Assembly: GCA_019635755.1 (NCBI GenBank)
Contig: JAHBYW010000003.1
Coordinates: forward strand, 186,001-250,000
Reading direction: 5' to 3'
Source of the DNA: Rhizobiaceae bacterium
GTDB taxonomy: Bacteria; Pseudomonadota; Alphaproteobacteria; Rhizobiales; Rhizobiaceae
DNA: 64,000 nucleotides
Positions 44,414-54,360 of this stretch are shown here, piece by piece. The translations under genes were made by a program, and so were the position numbers. The notes below the pieces were generated by a model. That model was not told the DNA's origin, searched no databases, and saw only the letters and a list, made by a program, of their open reading frames with translations. Each line of letters begins with the position of its first letter. The first letter of the stretch is position 1.

Positions 44414-45121
44414 ATGCGCCAGCAACGGGATACGACACGCCTCACCGACGTTCTGCTCGCCAGCGGCATCCTGTCGTCGATCTGGTACGTCGTCATCAAT
44501 GCAGCCGTGCCGTCGCTGTGGCCGGAATACAGCATCGTCGACCAGACGGTCAGCGAACTGTCGGCCTTCGGCGCGCCGACGCGGGCCGTCTGGATCGTCG
44601 CCGCCCTGCCTTACACGATTCTGTTCGGCCTTTTCGGCTGGGGCGTTCTGCGCACCGGAACCGCCGACCGGCGCCGTCGCACGGCCGGCTGGCTGATCCT
44701 CGCCTGCGCGGTTCTGAACCTCTGGTGGCCGCCGATGCACGCGCGCGAGGTGCTGGCCGCCGGAGGAGGAACCATGTCCGATACGCTGCACCTGGTCTGG
44801 GCCGGCGCGATCACGACGATGTTCATCATGATCATGGTCGCCACCGCGGCGAGCCTCGGTTCCGGACTGCGGCTCTACACGGCCTTCACCGTCGTGGTCC
44901 TGGCGCTCTTCGGCGGCATGACCACGTGGCTCTCCCCCAATGTCGCGCTCGACCTTCCGACCCCGTGGATCGGCGTCTGGGAGCGCCTGAACATCGGGGC
45001 GTTCCTCCTCTGGGTCGTCGTCGTCGCCGTCGCGCTGCTCAACCGCGGGGACATCGCGCGCACGCCGCTGCCGGAGGTGGGCGGGCGGGCTATTTCGTCG
45101 AGAAGCCGATCGCCGGGATGA
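44414..45121 (+). CDS. DUF998 family membrane protein
   Basis: This is a 235-residue inner-membrane protein with about six hydrophobic helices. It has the family-like N-terminal TVSELSAFGAPTRAVWIVA, the central LNLWWPPMHARE and TTMFIMIMVATAASLG, and a C-terminal helix LNIGAFLLWVVVVAVALL. The function of DUF998 proteins is unknown. An FNR/FixK-type box upstream suggests induction at low oxygen. The 3' end overlaps the end of the convergent pcaB gene by 32 nt. Confidence 0.78.
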   Translation: MRQQRDTTRLTDVLLASGILSSIWYVVINAAVPSLWPEYSIVDQTVSELSAFGAPTRAVWIVAALPYTILFGLFGWGVLRTGTADRRRRTAGWLILACAVLNLWWPPMHAREVLAAGGGTMSDTLHLVWAGAITTMFIMIMVATAASLGSGLRLYTAFTVVVLALFGGMTTWLSPNVALDLPTPWIGVWERLNIGAFLLWVVVVAVALLNRGDIARTPLPEVGGRAISSRSRSPG

Positions 45122-46148
45122 GGTCGAGCGCCGTGCGTGTCGCCGCGCCGGCGGCGATCGCGATCTGCGGGAGAAGCATCCACTCCAGCGTCCAGGCCGC
45201 GCCCGAGCGCTCGTTCTCGTGCACCATCGACTGATGCATGCCCGACACCAGCGTCGCGTTGAAGCGCGCCAGGGTGACCAGGATTTCCGCGCCGACCGGG
45301 TTGACCTTGTGCGCCATGGCCGAGGAGCCGCCGCCGGTCGCCAGGATGATCTCGCCGACCTCGTTCTGCGCCGCGAGCGTCACGTCGCTGCCGAACTTGC
45401 CGAGGCTTCCGGTGATCCCCGCCAGCGTCGATGCGACCGCAACGACGCCGTCCCGCTCGGAATGACGCGGGCGCTCGGGCGCCTTGAGCTTCAGCCGCCG
45501 TGCGAGGCTCTCGGTCACCGCCTGCGCATTGCCACCCAGCTTGTCCAGCGTGCCCGCCGCGCCGCCGAAGGTCACGACGGCGATCGCGTCCTTGACGCCG
45601 TCCAGCCGCTGGCGATGCCGCACGAGCGGATCGCGCCAGCTGGCGATCTTGCGCGCCGCCGGCACGGCAATCGCGGCCTGCATGCGGGTGTGCGCCATCA
45701 CGGTCTTGCCGCCATGGCGCTTCTCCATGTCATCGAGCGCGGCGACGAGGCGACCGAGGCGCGCCGACAGCAGGTCGAGCACCGGCACGAGGCGCAGCGA
45801 CAGCGAGGTGTCGATCGCATCCTGGCTGGTTGCCCCGAAATGGACGAAGCGGCCGTTGGGCTCGCCCGTCGCCGAGCGGAGCTGCCGCACCAGTTCGGTG
45901 GCAGATACCCCGTCCCTGGCCGTTTCGGTCCGCAGCGCCTGCAGATCGGGCTTGAACTTGCCGGCGGCGATCGCGATCGAGCGTGCCGCATCGCCCGGTA
46001 TCACGCCGAGATCGGCCTCGGCCTCGGCCAGCGCGACCTCGAACGCCACCATTGCCGCGATATCCGCTTCGGCTGAAAAATAGCGCGCGCTCTCATCGTC
46101 GCCGAGCAGGCCGGACAGAAAGGGATGGTCGAACGCGCACGCACTCAT
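45090..46148 (-). CDS. pcaB: 3-carboxy-cis,cis-muconate cycloisomerase
   Basis: This is a 352-residue enzyme of the fumarase/aspartase superfamily that converts 3-carboxy-cis,cis-muconate to 4-carboxymuconolactone. The superfamily signature GSSAMAHKVNPV is at about residues 262-273, preceded by the flexible loop, and an earlier segment reads RFVHFGATSQDAIDTS. I chose the ATG at 46148, 7 nt after the pcaG stop. It is the last gene of the pobA-pcaC-pcaH-pcaG-pcaB series. The length is normal for the family. Confidence 0.93.
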   Translation of the reverse strand: MSACAFDHPFLSGLLGDDESARYFSAEADIAAMVAFEVALAEAEADLGVIPGDAARSIAIAAGKFKPDLQALRTETARDGVSATELVRQLRSATGEPNGRFVHFGATSQDAIDTSLSLRLVPVLDLLSARLGRLVAALDDMEKRHGGKTVMAHTRMQAAIAVPAARKIASWRDPLVRHRQRLDGVKDAIAVVTFGGAAGTLDKLGGNAQAVTESLARRLKLKAPERPRHSERDGVVAVASTLAGITGSLGKFGSDVTLAAQNEVGEIILATGGGSSAMAHKVNPVGAEILVTLARFNATLVSGMHQSMVHENERSGAAWTLEWMLLPQIAIAAGAATRTALDLIPAIGFSTK

Positions 46149-46155
46149 GACGAAC

Positions 46156-46770
46156 TCAGATATCGAAGAAGACGGTTTCCTTGTCTCCCTGAAGATAGAT
46201 GTCAAAGGTAAACGTCGACCCCTCGCGCGTCGCGATCAGGCTTGGCACCCGGTTTCGGTGCTCGATGCGCGCAAGCACGGGATCTTCCGCGTTGGCCTTC
46301 TCCTCGTCGCCGAAATACATGCGGGTCGACAGCGCGAGGTTGATGCCGCGCGCGGCGATCCAGAACGTCACGTGCGGCGCCATCAGCCGGCCATCGCGGA
46401 ACGGCACGCGACCGGGCTTGATCGTCTCGAACCGGTAGTAGCCGGTCTCCATGTCCGTCGGCGCGCGGCCCCAGCCGGTGAAATGCAGATCGGCCGAGCC
46501 GCGCGTTTCGCTGGGTGAATTGTAGAGGCCGGCGGCGTCCGCCTGCCAGATCTCCACCAGCGCGTCGCGGATCGGCGTGCCCGATCCGTCGAAGATGCGG
46601 CCGGTGACGGTGATGCGCTCACCCTTCGTCTTCTCGTCCACCATCGCGGTGCCGAGGTCGGCGGGATAGACCCCCTTGATGTCGGCGAAGTTGGGGGTCA
46701 GTCCGATATGGACATAAGGCCCGGCGGTCTGTGAGGCGCTTTCCTTGAGGTGGGAGAGTGACTGGGTCAT
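46156..46770 (-). CDS. pcaG: Protocatechuate 3,4-dioxygenase alpha subunit
   Basis: This is a 204-residue alpha subunit of the intradiol ring-cleavage dioxygenase. It has QTAGPYVHIGL near the N-terminus, DALVEIWQADAAGLYN, a middle part GYYRFETIKPGRVPF and a C-terminal FDIYLQGDKETVFFDI. The alpha chain keeps the fold but not the iron ligands, which sit in PcaH. Only 2 nt separate it from the pcaH stop. It acts with PcaH as a heteromultimer that opens protocatechuate to 3-carboxymuconate. Confidence 0.95.
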   Translation of the reverse strand: MTQSLSHLKESASQTAGPYVHIGLTPNFADIKGVYPADLGTAMVDEKTKGERITVTGRIFDGSGTPIRDALVEIWQADAAGLYNSPSETRGSADLHFTGWGRAPTDMETGYYRFETIKPGRVPFRDGRLMAPHVTFWIAARGINLALSTRMYFGDEEKANAEDPVLARIEHRNRVPSLIATREGSTFTFDIYLQGDKETVFFDI

Positions 46771-46772
46771 GG

Positions 46773-47525
46773 TCAGTTCCCCTCCAGCCGGTTTTCGAAC
46801 ATCGTCGAGCGCCGGCCGCGCAGAACGATGTCGAACTTGTAGGCGCGGGCATCCATCGGGATCGTCGCGTTCATGTCGAGCAACGCGATCAGCCCGTCGA
46901 TGGCGGCCTTGTCGGGGATCGTGCGCACGATCGGGCATTTCCAGATCAGCGGGTCGCCTTCGAAATACATCTGCGTGATCAGCCGCTGCGCGAAGCCGTG
47001 TCCGAAGATCGAGAAATGGATGTGCTGCGGCCGCCATTCGTTCGGGCCGTTCGGCCAAGGGTAAGCGCCGGGCTGGATGGTGCGGAAGGCGTAGTTGCCG
47101 TCCTCGTCGGTGATCGTGCGCCCGCAGCCGCCGAAATTCGGATCGAGCGCGGCCAGATAGCCGTCGCGCTTGTGGCGATAGCGGCCGCCGGCATTGGCCT
47201 GCCAGACCTCGACCAGCGCTCCCGCGACGCCCTTGCCGCGCTCGTCCAGCACGCGCCCGTAGACGATGATGCGGGGGCCGATCGCGCTTTCGCCGGGTTT
47301 GGCGAAGTTGTGGATCATATCGTCGTCCAGGTCGCCCAGCATCGAATGCCCGAACACCGGTCCGGTGATCTCGGAGATCGTGTTGTCCAGCGATATCGGC
47401 GCCTTGCGCGGCGAGCGCAGCACGGTCGACTTGTAGCCCGGCGCGAAAGCCGGCGGATGCCACAGCGGATCGCGCTGGAAGAACGATCCCGTTTCGGGCG
47501 CGCGGTTGGGTCTGCGATCCGTCAT
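46773..47525 (-). CDS. pcaH: Protocatechuate 3,4-dioxygenase beta subunit
   Basis: This is a 250-residue catalytic beta subunit. The non-heme Fe(III) ligands are visible: the tyrosine in [11 protein letters not shown], a second tyrosine in [14 protein letters not shown], and two histidines in [11 protein letters not shown]. The N-terminal [17 protein letters not shown] is typical. The ATG overlaps the pcaC stop in ATGA. Together with PcaG it performs the first ring-opening step after PobA. Confidence 0.96.
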   Translation of the reverse strand: MTDRRPNRAPETGSFFQRDPLWHPPAFAPGYKSTVLRSPRKAPISLDNTISEITGPVFGHSMLGDLDDDMIHNFAKPGESAIGPRIIVYGRVLDERGKGVAGALVEVWQANAGGRYRHKRDGYLAALDPNFGGCGRTITDEDGNYAFRTIQPGAYPWPNGPNEWRPQHIHFSIFGHGFAQRLITQMYFEGDPLIWKCPIVRTIPDKAAIDGLIALLDMNATIPMDARAYKFDIVLRGRRSTMFENRLEGN

Positions 47526-47926
47526 TTCCTGCCCTTCCCGGCGTCCATCTCGGCATAGGTTTGTTTGGCGATCCGCATGGCGGTGTTGGCGGCCGGAACG
47601 CCGGCATAGATTGCCACGTGCAGCAGTGCCTCGCGAACATCGTCCATGGTCGCGCCCGTGTTCTTCGTGGCGCGCAGATGCAGAACGAACTCTTCGTGGT
47701 GACCAAGTGCGGCCAGGAGCGCCAGCGTCACCATCGAACGCTCGCGCTTGGTCCAGTTCGGCCGCGACCAGACATGGCTCCAGGCGGATTCCGTGATCAG
47801 ATCGAGGAACGGTCCGTTGAATTCGGTGCGCCCCACGACGGAGGCGTCCACATAGGCCTTGCCCAGCACCTTGCGGCGCGTCGCCATGCCCTGGCGCTGC
47901 CGTGGAGATTCCTTCTTCGCGGCCAT
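47522..47926 (-). CDS. pcaC: 4-carboxymuconolactone decarboxylase
   Basis: This is a 134-residue CMD-family protein with [37 protein letters not shown] and [16 protein letters not shown], the conserved segments of PcaC. It decarboxylates 4-carboxymuconolactone to beta-ketoadipate enol-lactone. The ATG at 47926 follows GGAAAGGATC. It stands directly after pobA, with no pcaD between them, and it is not fused to PcaD (no PcaL arrangement). Confidence 0.93.
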   Translation of the reverse strand: MAAKKESPRQRQGMATRRKVLGKAYVDASVVGRTEFNGPFLDLITESAWSHVWSRPNWTKRERSMVTLALLAALGHHEEFVLHLRATKNTGATMDDVREALLHVAIYAGVPAANTAMRIAKQTYAEMDAGKGRK

Positions 47927-47976
47927 GCCCGATCCTTTCCTGTCGCCGTCCAGACTGGCAGCCCGATCCGCCCGTC

Positions 47977-49176
<1,200 letters not shown>

Positions 49177-49256
49177 CTATGGTTCATCACCGACGGAGCA
49201 ATGGACCCATCGCCCAGAGAGTTGGACAGATCGAACATCGGATGCGATGATCGGCG

Positions 49257-50159
49257 ATGCAGAAGAACGTGCCGACCTACGGGCTGTACGGCGAGGCCAG
49301 CGCGCAAAGGCCGCGCTTCTGGATGCATTCCGAGACGATCGCTTCGCGCAGCCGGTTTCACCGATGGGAAATCCGCAAGCACCGCCACGCCGATTTCTTT
49401 CAGATTCTGTACATACGCGGCGGACTCGGCGAGGCGCTTCTGGATGACCGGCGCCACGCGCTCGGTCCCGGCATGCTGGTGATCGTGCCGCAGGGGTGCG
49501 TCCACGGGTTTCACTTCTCGAAGGACATGGATGGCCAGGTGGTCACCTTCGTCGCCGCGCGGCTCGCCGCGCTGGCCAGCTTCTCGCAGGCGTTGGCCGA
49601 TCCTCGGGTCGTGGCAATCGACACCGGCTCCGCCGACGGCCGGCTGGTCGGCGACGTCCTTGCCCGCTTCGGCGGAGCGGTCGCTCGGGACGGCTCGCCG
49701 GCACTGGCCGAGTCGCTGCTGACGTCGGCGCTGCTCCTCATCGGCGGACTTCTCGCCACCGGCGTCACGGCCGAGAGCCCGGGAACCGAGCGGATCGAGA
49801 GGCTTCGCCGGCTTGTCGCCCTCCATATGCGCGAGCACCGCGCTGTCTCCTTCTATGCGTCGGCGATCGGCGTCTCCGCGACACATCTGAACCGCCTTGC
49901 CGTCCAGGCCACGGGCAGGAACATGACCGGCCTGCTCGCCGATGCGCTCGTCGACGAGGCCCGCCGCCTGCTGGTGTTTTCCGGCCTGAAGATCCGCGAT
50001 GTCGCGGCCAACCTCGGTTTTGCCGATCCCGCCTATTTCTCGCGATTCTTTGCTACCCGTGCCGGCATGTCTCCGAAGGCTTTCCGGCTGGCCGAGCGCG
50101 ACACGCTCACAGGACGCGCCGATCCCCGGTCGATTGACGCGTCGGCGGCGACGGAATAG
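49257..50159 (+). CDS. pobR: AraC family regulator of 4-hydroxybenzoate catabolism
   Basis: This is a 300-residue AraC/XylS regulator. An N-terminal cupin-like sensor has RKHRHADFFQILYIRGG and VIVPQGCVHGFHF. Two C-terminal helix-turn-helix units include YASAIGVSATHLNRLA and IRDVAANLGFADPAYFSRFF. Its position, divergent from pobA, and its N-terminus fit the AraC-type PobR that activates pobA with 4-hydroxybenzoate. The ATG has only a weak ribosome site. The 110-bp gap should hold the pobA promoter and PobR site. Confidence 0.87.
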   Translation: MQKNVPTYGLYGEASAQRPRFWMHSETIASRSRFHRWEIRKHRHADFFQILYIRGGLGEALLDDRRHALGPGMLVIVPQGCVHGFHFSKDMDGQVVTFVAARLAALASFSQALADPRVVAIDTGSADGRLVGDVLARFGGAVARDGSPALAESLLTSALLLIGGLLATGVTAESPGTERIERLRRLVALHMREHRAVSFYASAIGVSATHLNRLAVQATGRNMTGLLADALVDEARRLLVFSGLKIRDVAANLGFADPAYFSRFFATRAGMSPKAFRLAERDTLTGRADPRSIDASAATE

Positions 50160-50181
50160 CAGTTCCGCGATCATTCATTCC

Positions 50182-50195
50182 GGCATGCCTGTTCC
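50182..50195. promoter_or_regulatory. IolR-type operator before iolG (GGCATGCCTGTTCC)
   Basis: The sequence resembles GGAAYATYTGTTCC copies at 53341 and 54271. It lies about 78 bp before the iolG ATG. It is a likely binding site for the RpiR-type regulator at 53414, though less symmetric than the others. Confidence 0.45.
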
Positions 50196-50272
50196 ATCGA
50201 TGCGTCTTTCGGCGTCGTAGGCTTTGGGCACTGCGGGTCCATGGGCCGCGACGCCCCATCTGGGAGACAATC

Positions 50273-51271
50273 ATGACCGTTCGTTTTGGCCTGCTCGGCG
50301 CCGGCCGCATCGGCAAGGTTCACGCGCGCGCCGTCGGCGCCAATCCGGACGCGAAGCTTGTGGCAGTCGCGGATGCCTTCGAGAAGGCCGCCGGCGACCT
50401 CGCAGCTCAGTACGGCGCCGAGGTCCGGACCATCGACGCGATCGAGCAGGCGAAGGACATCGACGCCGTCATCATCTGCACGCCGACAGACACCCATGCC
50501 GATCTGATCGAGCGCTTCGCCAAAGCCGGCAAGGCGATCTTCTGCGAGAAGCCGATCGATCTCGACGTGAAGCGCGTCAAGAAATGTCTTGCCACGGTCG
50601 ACAGGACCGGCGCCGTGCTGATGGTCGGCTTCAACCGCCGCTTCGATCCGCATTTTGCCGCCGTCCGCAAGGCGATCGACGAGGGGGCGATCGGCGATGT
50701 CGAGATGGTGACGATCACGTCGCGCGACCCCGGCGCGCCGCCGGTCGACTACATCAAGCGCTCGGGCGGCATCTTCCGTGACATGACGATCCACGATTTC
50801 GACATGGCGCGCTTCCTGCTGGGCGAGGAGCCCGTGTCGGTAAGCGCGCACGCCTCCGTGCTGGTCGACAAGGAGGTCGGCAAGGCTGGCGACTATGACA
50901 GCGCCAGCGTCATCCTGGTGACGAAGTCGGGCAGGCAGGCCGTCATCTCCAACTCGCGCCGCGCCACCTATGGCTACGACCAGCGCATCGAGGTGCACGG
51001 CTCGAAGGGCATGGTGGCGGCCGAGAACCAGCGGCCGGTGTCGATCGAGGTCGCCAACGGCGCGGGCTATACGCGGCCGCCGCTGCACGATTTCTTCATG
51101 ACGCGCTACATCGACGCCTATGCGAACGAGATCGCCGCCTTCATCGCGACGATGGCGAAGCGCGGACGCAAGGTCGCCTCGCCGAGCGGCAAGGACGGAC
51201 TGGCGGCACTGGTGCTGGCGGACGCTGCACTGAAATCGGTGAAGACCGGCAAGGCCGTGAAGGTCGGCTGA
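50273..51271 (+). CDS. iolG: Inositol 2-dehydrogenase
   Basis: This is a 332-residue Gfo/Idh/MocA dehydrogenase that oxidises myo-inositol to 2-keto-inositol (scyllo-inosose) with NAD. The Rossmann motif GLLGAGRIGKVHARAV is at the N-terminus, with the lysine motif FCEKPID at about residue 97 and the catalytic segment FRDMTIHDFDMARFLLGEEP. GGGAGACAATC precedes the ATG. It is the first gene of the plus-strand pair with an SDR. An RpiR/IolR-type site lies upstream. Confidence 0.92.
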   Translation: MTVRFGLLGAGRIGKVHARAVGANPDAKLVAVADAFEKAAGDLAAQYGAEVRTIDAIEQAKDIDAVIICTPTDTHADLIERFAKAGKAIFCEKPIDLDVKRVKKCLATVDRTGAVLMVGFNRRFDPHFAAVRKAIDEGAIGDVEMVTITSRDPGAPPVDYIKRSGGIFRDMTIHDFDMARFLLGEEPVSVSAHASVLVDKEVGKAGDYDSASVILVTKSGRQAVISNSRRATYGYDQRIEVHGSKGMVAAENQRPVSIEVANGAGYTRPPLHDFFMTRYIDAYANEIAAFIATMAKRGRKVASPSGKDGLAALVLADAALKSVKTGKAVKVG

Positions 51272-51282
51272 GGAGAATTGGC

Positions 51283-52071
51283 ATGGCACTGACGGACCGC
51301 AACGCCGGCACGAAGGCGATCATCACCGGCGGCGCGCAGGGCATCGGCCTTGCGATCGCGAAACAGCTCGTCGCGGAGGGCTGCCGCTCGCTGGCGCTGG
51401 TTGGCCGCACCGCCGAGAAGGGCCGCGACGCGGTCGCCGAACTGAAGGCACTCGGCGCCGAGGCCATCTTCATCACCGCCGACGTGTCGGACGTGAACGC
51501 CTGCGTCGACGTCGTCACGACGGCGATCGGCACGCTGGGCTCGGTCAACGCGCTGGTGAATGCCGCCGCGACCTCCGCCCGTGGCTCGCTGACCGAGACG
51601 ACGCCGGAGCTCTTCGACCTGATCTTCAACACCAACGTCAAAGGCCCGTTCTTCCTGATGCAGGGTGTCGTGCGCCACCTGATCGAGACGAAGAAGCCGG
51701 GCTCCATCGTCAACGTGCTGTCGATGTCGGGTCATGGCGGCCAGCCCTTCCTGGCGCCCTATTCGGCCTCGAAAGGCGCGCTGGCGATCCTGACCAAGAA
51801 CGCCGCCAACGCCTATCGCAAGCGCCGCATCCGGGTGAACGCGGTGATGCCGGGCTGGATGGACACGCCGAACGAAGCCGTGGTGCAGGCGAAGTTCCAC
51901 GGTGCCGGACCCGACTGGCTGGAAAAGGCCGAAGCCGCGCAGCCCATGGGCCAACTCGCCAAGACGCACCAGCTCGCCGGGCTGGTCACCTACATGCTGT
52001 CGCCGGAAAGCGGCGTCATGACCGGCTCGCTGGTCGATTATGACCAGAACATCGTCGGCACGGGGGAGTAG
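51283..52071 (+). CDS. SDR family oxidoreductase in the iol locus
   Basis: This is a 262-residue classical short-chain dehydrogenase. It has ITGGAQGIGLAIAKQL at about residues 14-29, NAAATSARGS, a catalytic serine in VLSMSGHGG and YSASK as the YxxxK pair. GAGGAGAATTGGC precedes the ATG, 12 nt after iolG. It may oxidise another inositol stereoisomer or a related polyol. The specific substrate is unknown. Confidence 0.88.
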   Translation: MALTDRNAGTKAIITGGAQGIGLAIAKQLVAEGCRSLALVGRTAEKGRDAVAELKALGAEAIFITADVSDVNACVDVVTTAIGTLGSVNALVNAAATSARGSLTETTPELFDLIFNTNVKGPFFLMQGVVRHLIETKKPGSIVNVLSMSGHGGQPFLAPYSASKGALAILTKNAANAYRKRRIRVNAVMPGWMDTPNEAVVQAKFHGAGPDWLEKAEAAQPMGQLAKTHQLAGLVTYMLSPESGVMTGSLVDYDQNIVGTGE

Positions 52072-52080
52072 CGCCGCGTT

Positions 52081-52173
52081 CCCTCCCCCTTGAGGGGAGG
52101 GTGGCTCGCGAAGCGAGCCAGGTGGGGTACGAGCGATCAGACGCCGCGCCCCTTCTCCCCTTGTGGGAGAAGG
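52081..52173. repeat. Mosaic palindromic repeat with three hairpins
   Basis: Three inverted repeats stand in a row: CCCTCCCC/GGGGAGGG (52081-52101), GGCTCGC/GCGAGCC (52103-52119) and CCTTCTCCC/GGGAGAAGG (52151-52173). The last abuts the stop of the minus-strand dehydrogenase, so it may serve as terminator for both convergent genes. Modules recur at 58184 and 59300. Confidence 0.7.
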
Positions 52174-53298
52174 TCAGGAACGTCGGCCCTGCCTCACCTC
52201 AACCCACCGCTTCTCGTCGGAACTGCGCGCCAGCGCGTGCACCGTCCGCTCGATCTCCAGCCCGTCGGCGAAGTCGATCACATGCGCCGGCTTGCCTTCC
52301 ATCGCGCGGATCAGTTCGCGGCACTCGATCACCTTCAGCTCGTTGAAGCCCATGCCGTGGCCGGCGCCCGGATGGAAATGCCCGAACGGCTCGTGTAGGG
52401 GCGCGGCGAGGATGGTGCGGAAGCCCTGCTCGGTCGGGCGGTCCGAGGTCAGGAAAAGCTGGAACTCGTTGAACCGCTCCTGATCGAATACGATCGTGCC
52501 GCGCGACCCGAAGATCTGGAGCTGGATGCGGCCCTTGCGGCCCCACGCGGCACGGTCGATGGCGAGCATGCCGGAAATGCCGCTCTCCAGGCGGAACAGC
52601 GCGCTGGCGATGTCCCACACCTCGACGGCGCGCGGGCCCTGCGGCGTGTTGCGGGTGGCGTGCGGCTTGGCCTGCTCGCACACGACGCTCTGCACGCGGC
52701 CGAACAGGACCTTGACGAGCGACAGCGGATGCACGCCGAAATCGTCCAGCGCGCCGTAGCCGTTGATCGCCTCGTGGCGCTGCTGGAACGGCGCATCGGG
52801 ATCGGCGAGGAAATCCTCGTCCATCTCGAGACGAATATGGTTCACCGCGCCGATGGCGCCCTCGTCGAGCAGCGTCCTGATGTGCCGGATCGCCGGGCTC
52901 TGGATGTAGTTGTACCCCAGCACCGCCGCCTTGCCGGAGGCTTTCGCGGCGGCCGTCATCGCCTCGGCGTCCTCGAATTTCGCCGCCATCGGCTTCTCGC
53001 ACCAGACGTGCTTGCCGGCTTGGAGCGCCGCCACCGCCATCTCGCGATGGAACTTGTTGGGCGTGGTGATCGACACGACGTCGACCTCCGGGTCTGCGAT
53101 CACCGCCCGCCAGTCGCCGGACCCCCTGGCAAATCCGAACTCGCTCGCCCGCCGCGTGGCCAGTTCGTCGCTGGCTTCGCCCAGATGGGCCAGCCGGATT
53201 TGCGGCACGTCGCCGAAAACCGCGCGCACCGACGTCCAGGCGAGCGCATGGCACTTCCCCATGAAGCCGGTGCCGATCAGGCCCACGCCGATGCTCAT
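52174..53298 (-). CDS. Gfo/Idh/MocA family oxidoreductase
   Basis: This is a 374-residue NAD(P)-dependent dehydrogenase with VGLIGTGFMGKCHALAW at the N-terminus, the lysine motif HVWCEKPMA at about residue 100, and the domain-2 segment ALDDFGVHPLSLVKVLFG. It is probably a dehydrogenase for an inositol isomer or related sugar. It is divergent from the RpiR regulator, with an operator-like GGAATGTCTGTTCC in the gap 43 bp before its ATG. It is convergent with the SDR gene, with a mosaic repeat between. Confidence 0.88.
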   Translation of the reverse strand: MSIGVGLIGTGFMGKCHALAWTSVRAVFGDVPQIRLAHLGEASDELATRRASEFGFARGSGDWRAVIADPEVDVVSITTPNKFHREMAVAALQAGKHVWCEKPMAAKFEDAEAMTAAAKASGKAAVLGYNYIQSPAIRHIRTLLDEGAIGAVNHIRLEMDEDFLADPDAPFQQRHEAINGYGALDDFGVHPLSLVKVLFGRVQSVVCEQAKPHATRNTPQGPRAVEVWDIASALFRLESGISGMLAIDRAAWGRKGRIQLQIFGSRGTIVFDQERFNEFQLFLTSDRPTEQGFRTILAAPLHEPFGHFHPGAGHGMGFNELKVIECRELIRAMEGKPAHVIDFADGLEIERTVHALARSSDEKRWVEVRQGRRS

Positions 53299-53340
53299 CG
53301 TTTCACTCCGTGCAAGAAACAGTCCGCCGCGGCGGCGAAT

Positions 53341-53354
53341 GGAATGTCTGTTCC
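53341..53354. promoter_or_regulatory. IolR-type operator GGAATGTCTGTTCC
   Basis: It lies in the divergent gap between the Gfo/Idh gene and the RpiR-type regulator gene. It matches the perfect dyad copy at 54271 in 11 of 14 positions. It is probably used for autoregulation and for the dehydrogenase. Confidence 0.55.
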
Positions 53355-53413
53355 AGTCGCGCCCGTTTGTCTATAGTCGCCGGAGATTGTGCCGACAAAC
53401 CCCGCGGGTGTGG

Positions 53414-54247
53414 ATGAACGCTGTCCGGACGCTTCCCGGCGACTACGACTCCCTGCGGGCGCAGGTGCTTCAGCAGCGCGATGCGCTGCCGAGGCGGCTC
53501 GCGCAGGTGGCGGCCTATGCGCTCGACAATCCAGACGAGATCGCCTTCGGCACCGCGGCAAGCATCGCCGCCTCGGCCGGCGTGCAGCCGTCGACGCTGA
53601 TCCGTTTCGCCAAACATCTCGGCTATGACGGCTTTACCAGCCTGCAGGCGGTATTCCGGGAGCGGCTGCGCGGACGCACGCTCTCCTACGAGGACCGGCT
53701 CACCGCCTTGCGGGAGGGCGCCGGCGGGGCGTCGGAGAGCCGCGCCATCTTCGACGGGTTCGTGGCGGCCGCGTCGCGGTCGCTGGACGCCATGGCCCGT
53801 GCGATCGACGACGCGCTGCTCGACCGCGCGGTCGGCGTGCTTGCCGGCGCCGAGACGATCCATCTTCTCGCACGGCGGCGGTCCTATCCCGTTGCCAGCT
53901 ACATGGCCTATGCCTTCGGCAAGCTGAAGATCCGCAGCCAACTGGCGGAGTCGTCCGCCGGCCTCGACCCGGAGATGCTGTCCTTCGCGACGCCCCGGGA
54001 CGCGGCCATCGCGATCAGCTTCTCCCCCTATGCGCCGGGAACCGTCGATGCGGCGCGGCTGCTGTCCCAGCAGGGCGTTCCGGTGGTGGCGATCACCGAC
54101 AGTGCTTTCTCGCCGCTCGCCCAGACGGCGTACGCCTGGTTCGAGGTCGCCGAAGCCGACCACGCCGGATTCCGGTCCCTGTCCGCGACGATGGCGCTGG
54201 CGATGACGCTGGCTGTTGCCGTCGCCGAGGCCCGACGCCTCGCATGA
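53414..54247 (+). CDS. RpiR family regulator (IolR-like)
   Basis: This is a 277-residue RpiR-type repressor. An N-terminal HTH_6 domain has LPRRLAQVAAYALDNPDEIA, then SIAASAGVQPSTLIRFAKHL. A C-terminal SIS sugar-phosphate-binding domain has AETIHLLARRRSYPVASYM and DAAIAISFSPYAPGTVDAA. It sits in front of iolC-iolD-iolE-iolB, as IolR does in rhizobia. The start is ATG at 53414; an open extension upstream covers the operator and is not used. The ligand is likely an inositol-pathway sugar phosphate. Confidence 0.87.
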   Translation: MNAVRTLPGDYDSLRAQVLQQRDALPRRLAQVAAYALDNPDEIAFGTAASIAASAGVQPSTLIRFAKHLGYDGFTSLQAVFRERLRGRTLSYEDRLTALREGAGGASESRAIFDGFVAAASRSLDAMARAIDDALLDRAVGVLAGAETIHLLARRRSYPVASYMAYAFGKLKIRSQLAESSAGLDPEMLSFATPRDAAIAISFSPYAPGTVDAARLLSQQGVPVVAITDSAFSPLAQTAYAWFEVAEADHAGFRSLSATMALAMTLAVAVAEARRLA

Positions 54248-54270
54248 TGATGGAACGCATTCGCGCGTCT

Positions 54271-54314
54271 GGAACATTTGTTCCATCTTGACTTGAAGAT
54301 GGAATTCCTGTTTC
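54271..54314. promoter_or_regulatory. Tandem IolR-type operators before iolC
   Basis: GGAACA-TT-TGTTCC (54271-54284) is a perfect 6-nt-arm dyad. A second, weaker copy GGAATTCCTGTTTC starts at 54301, exactly 30 bp later. Both lie in the 113-bp gap between the RpiR gene and the iolC ATG. Two sites three helical turns apart suggest cooperative binding. Confidence 0.6.
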
Positions 54315-54360
54315 GTTGATCTCAAGCGTCGGCATCGCATCGACGGGCGGGGAGGACGGC

